Shown one piece after another: positions 61,708 to 64,000 of a DNA stretch of 64,000 nucleotides (its first letter is position 1; the number at the start of each line of letters is the position of its first letter). Under the pieces are notes generated by a model. That model worked only from the letters and a program-made list of their open reading frames with translations, did not search any database and was not told the origin of the DNA. Position numbers and translations under genes: made by a program. This DNA comes from JBKCUI01 sp052161605 (lineage in GTDB: Bacteria; Planctomycetota; Planctomycetia; Pirellulales; Pirellulaceae). The DNA lies in the NCBI GenBank assembly GCA_052161605.1, contig CP197409.1; one strand, written 5' to 3'.

Positions 61708-62037
61708 TTGATCGAAGTGGCTATCGGAAATATGCGTGGCGGAGGAAAATCTGTCATCATGGTATGGGTAGACACCGCATTCAACGGTGGGTTGGTTCTT
61801 CCGAGGCAGGTAATCGACGATTTGAAGCTACGGGAGTACTCCTCGACATCGGCAATTCTGGCTGACGGTCAGCAAGTAGAACTACCAACCTATACCTGCT
61901 ATCTCGAGTGGTTCGGAAACGAGTATCGAACGCAAGTCATCGCAAACGATGGTGCCCATCCTTTGCTGGGCACAATGCTGCTGAACGACCATGATCTACG
62001 CGTCAGCTATAAACGAAAGACTGTGGAGCTGGATTAG
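61708..62037 (+). CDS. Retropepsin-like (clan AA) aspartic protease
   Basis: 109 residues from TTG 61708. VDTAFNGGLVLP is the active-site segment with Asp in DTAFNG (DTGFNG is the usual form, so Gly is replaced by Ala), and LLGTMLL is the second conserved loop. One-domain enzymes of this group work as dimers. Native role is unknown; such genes often sit beside DUF5678-like genes as here. The Ala for Gly change could reduce activity. A stem-loop follows the stop. Confidence 0.7.
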   Translation: MIEVAIGNMRGGGKSVIMVWVDTAFNGGLVLPRQVIDDLKLREYSSTSAILADGQQVELPTYTCYLEWFGNEYRTQVIANDGAHPLLGTMLLNDHDLRVSYKRKTVELD

Positions 62038-62056
62038 CCGACGCACGAAACGCAAT

Positions 62057-62092
62057 CTATCCCTACCGGAGTTTAGCTGAGCGGTGGGATAG
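62057..62092 (+). terminator. Stem-loop after the retropepsin-like gene
   Basis: CTATCCC (62057-62063) and ACCG (62065-62068) pair with CGGT (62082-62085) and GGGATAG (62086-62092): an 11-bp stem with one bulged T and a 13-nt loop, beginning 19 nt after the stop at 62037. There is no T-tract, so termination is likely but not certain. Confidence 0.45.
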
Positions 62093-62134
62093 GTTGGGCG
62101 TACAAACCGTATGGCTTTGTTATGGTTTTGTTGT

Positions 62135-62220
62135 GGGATGCGGAGAATCGGATCGGCGGAGCGATCCGCGACAATGTCGCTGACCGCTCCGCCGGTCAGT
62201 TGCCAGAATCGAGTTAGACG
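62135..62220 (-). repeat. 86-bp palindromic interspersed repeat, copy 2
   Basis: Inverted copy of 22261-22346: 7 differences in 86 positions, all transitions, no gaps. The palindrome centre is ACAATGT at about 62171-62177. Confidence 0.85.
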
Positions 62221-62776
62221 CTGGGTAAAGGCCGTGACAAGTTTGTGATAGGGAGTCATAACTCGCTTCCTAATCCTGAAACAGAAAGTGAAAATGACCA
62301 GCGATTACGAAAGAGATGGCCCTACGAATCAGGATGATTAGCGTCGTCTGCTTGTTAGTTCAACGGACGCATTGACCAAGTGTGAGAAGTTGGCTCAACA
62401 CAATTCAGGAGCGGCCGGTTGTTCATGCGGGTAGTAGGGATCTTTAACAAGATCCACCACGTTGAGGTCCATTGCGGGGGAATGTGAACTGCGCTGCTAA
62501 CTGTTTCGGTCATGGAGGCATCAACGCAAGGCGGTTAGAGCGTTGGAACCCTACCAGAGAGCTTGCGGATCGTTCAGCTACTATTGGTAAGGTTGCGCTT
62601 TCCACGTGGATTTCGTAGTTTTTCGTTTGCCGTTCGACTAATAGGGAAAGGTGGGTGCATCGCACGGGTAGACAACGTATAATGGGACGTCAAGGTGAGT
62701 GGCGGCTCGACTCGTTTCTCACCGACTCACCCGCCGTTCCGCCCACCCTCTCCGTTCCGCTATCCCATCACTTCCC

Positions 62777-64000
62777 ATGAACAACGTTACTCAGTGGCAA
62801 CAACTGATGGCCCGAAGGCAGTTCTTTTCCGGGGCCGGTCTCAGGCTTGGGGGGCTTGCCTTGAGCAGTTTGCTTGGTCCGAGCCCTCTGACGAACCAGA
62901 GTAGAGCATCGGAATCCGATTCGCGAGTGCACCCGCCTCTTCCGGGCTTGCCTCACTTTCCGGCCAAGGCTAAATCGATCATCTACTTGCACATGAACGG
63001 TGGGCCTTCTCAAATCGACATGTGGGATTACAAGCCCGAGCTCGAAGCCCAGTTTGATAAGGATCTGCCCGACTCGATTAGGCAGGGGCAGCGGATCACC
63101 ACGATGACGAGCGGCCAGTCCCGGCTTCCGGTTGCACCCAGTAAGTTTCGATTTCAGCAACATGGCGAATCAGGACGTTGGGTGTCGGACTTGTTGCCCC
63201 AAACGGCCAAGGTTGTCGATGAACTCGCCGTCATTAAAAGTGTCCATACCAACGCCATCAACCATGACCCTGCGTGCACGTTTGTAATGACGGGGAGCGA
63301 AGTGCCGGGCAAGGCGAGTTTGGGGTCTTGGATATCGTACGGATTGGGAAGCGAGAGCAATGATCTACCAGCATTTGTAGTGCTAACTCCCACTTGGTCC
63401 GCAACCGCTCCTGCCCAGGCTTTGTTTACTCGCATGTGGTCGAGCGGATTTTTGCCAACTCGATTCACCGGTGTTGCGTTGCGCCGTGGTGGCGACCCAG
63501 TATTGTACTTGCCCAATCCGGATGGAGTCACCTCTCAAGACAGACGCGTCATGCTTGATGCCCTGCGAGAGATGAATCTCGAACGCTTCGGAATGTTAAA
63601 GGATCCTGAGATACAGACTCGCATCTCTCAGTATGAGATGGCGTTTCGAATGCAGTCGAGCGTTCCGGAGTTAACCCGGATTTCCGATGAACCGTCTCAT
63701 ATACTCGATATGTACGGTCCAGAGGTCACCAAACCCGGAACCTTCGCGGCCAGTGCTTTGTTAGCCCGGAGGATGGTAGAACGCGGAGTACGTGTTGTCC
63801 AGGTTCTGCACCGAGGCTGGGATCAACACGGCAACATCGCCAACGATTTGCCCGCCCAGTGCCGGGATGTTGACCAAGCCTGTGCTGCGCTCATCAGCGA
63901 TCTCAAGCAAAGAGGCTTGCTAGACTCGACATTGATCGTATGGGGAGGCGAGTTTGGAAGGACTGTCTACTGCCAAGGTGGTTTGTCCCGTGACAATTAT
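62777..64000 (+). CDS. DUF1501 family exported protein (3' end outside window)
   Basis: 408 codons visible from ATG 62777, still open at the window edge. The start MNNVTQWQQLMARRQFFSGAG has a Tat-like RRQFF motif. It shares with the protein at 3430 the MNGGPSQIDMWD and WGGEFGRTV motifs, INHDPA and an HQHGN-like segment, so the two are paralogues. The start has no strong ribosome-binding site. In related genomes this gene usually follows a PSD1 gene, but here it has none upstream. Confidence 0.88.
   Translation, partial: MNNVTQWQQLMARRQFFSGAGLRLGGLALSSLLGPSPLTNQSRASESDSRVHPPLPGLPHFPAKAKSIIYLHMNGGPSQIDMWDYKPELEAQFDKDLPDSIRQGQRITTMTSGQSRLPVAPSKFRFQQHGESGRWVSDLLPQTAKVVDELAVIKSVHTNAINHDPACTFVMTGSEVPGKASLGSWISYGLGSESNDLPAFVVLTPTWSATAPAQALFTRMWSSGFLPTRFTGVALRRGGDPVLYLPNPDGVTSQDRRVMLDALREMNLERFGMLKDPEIQTRISQYEMAFRMQSSVPELTRISDEPSHILDMYGPEVTKPGTFAASALLARRMVERGVRVVQVLHRGWDQHGNIANDLPAQCRDVDQACAALISDLKQRGLLDSTLIVWGGEFGRTVYCQGGLSRDNY

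Larger units (their letters stand above)
62038..62776. other. Non-coding stretch before the second DUF1501 gene
   Basis: 739 bases. It holds a stem-loop at 62057-62092 and the 86-bp repeat at 62135-62220. From 62221 to 62776 I see no gene. A TATAAT at 62678-62683 could serve the DUF1501 gene, but no convincing -35 is 16-18 nt upstream. Short frames such as 61996-62259 (minus) are made by the repeat. Confidence 0.6.

Noticed and set aside
62655..62683. Second candidate promoter (TATAAT at 62678)
   Set aside because: No acceptable -35 hexamer at 16-18 nt, and the DUF1501 start is 94 nt away; kept only as a note.
1..64000. tRNA, rRNA, CRISPR array, prophage or intact insertion sequence
   Set aside because: No cloverleaf-like stems with conserved TPsiC bases, no regularly spaced direct repeats, and no transposase, terminase or capsid-like reading frame were seen; this was by eye, so tRNAscan-SE and CRISPR searches would settle it.

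Overview
The window looks like a chromosomal segment of a planctomycete, most likely of the Pirellulales (Rhodopirellula/Blastopirellula type). The evidence is the combination of families: a PSCyt1-DUF1549-DUF1553 protein beside a DUF1501 protein, two very large PVC-type c-type cytochrome/beta-propeller proteins, a second DUF1501 protein at the right edge, sulfatases, CotH-like protein, and an ECF sigma factor translationally coupled to a giant membrane Ser/Thr kinase. No rRNA, tRNA, CRISPR array or intact transposase was seen. All taxonomic statements are inference from gene content.

Layout. 168-8310 (+): planctomycete cytochrome/DUF1501 trio. 8333-11576 (-): orphan ABC ATPase, PknB-type kinase and a small conserved protein, divergent from an FHA-adenylate cyclase (11681) and a DUF218 protein. 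14534-20063 (-): PurN, a TlpA-like protein, a HEAT lipoprotein, then PEP carboxylase. 20064-22639: two non-coding stretches with small repeat elements around a DmfA2-like gene. 22640-26110 (+): second giant PVC cytochrome. 26154-28445 (-): sulfatase-like protein without the usual nucleophile, zinc-ribbon protein, and a membrane-anchored protein whose C-terminus recalls BECR-fold RNases. 28696-37754: RND permease, PQQ-repeat protein, esterase, site-2 protease, sulfatase. 37767-43187 (-): DUF4129, CotH, a duplicated DMT-like transporter and an unknown protein. 43318-48902: MBL hydrolase, Nudix hydrolase, AMP-ligase, and the alpha-E / circularly permuted ATP-grasp pair. 49210-51277 (+): a tightly coupled thioredoxin-like/pdxA/speD operon. 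51599-58193 (+): S9 peptidase, ECF sigma factor and kinase.

58194-62776 is different in character: non-coding DNA rich in palindromes, several small unrecognised genes mostly on the minus strand, and three GCTAA(C/G)...GTT(A/C)G sites, two of them homologous, that look like integron attC sites. No integrase is visible, so I read 58236-61354 as a possible integrase-less cassette cluster (CALIN-like). Two of the presumed cassettes share a 142-bp sequence abutting the site. To its right lie a promoter, a small-protein/retropepsin-like gene pair, and an 86-bp palindromic repeat whose second copy sits 40 kb away at 22261 in inverted orientation. The window ends inside a second DUF1501 gene.

Functionally most of the window is housekeeping metabolism (purine, PLP, polyamine, anaplerosis), signalling (two kinases, cyclase, sigma factor), and the secreted degradative and electron-transfer proteins typical of Planctomycetes. 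The possible cassette cluster, the BECR-like protein and the repeat families are the parts that deserve a second look.
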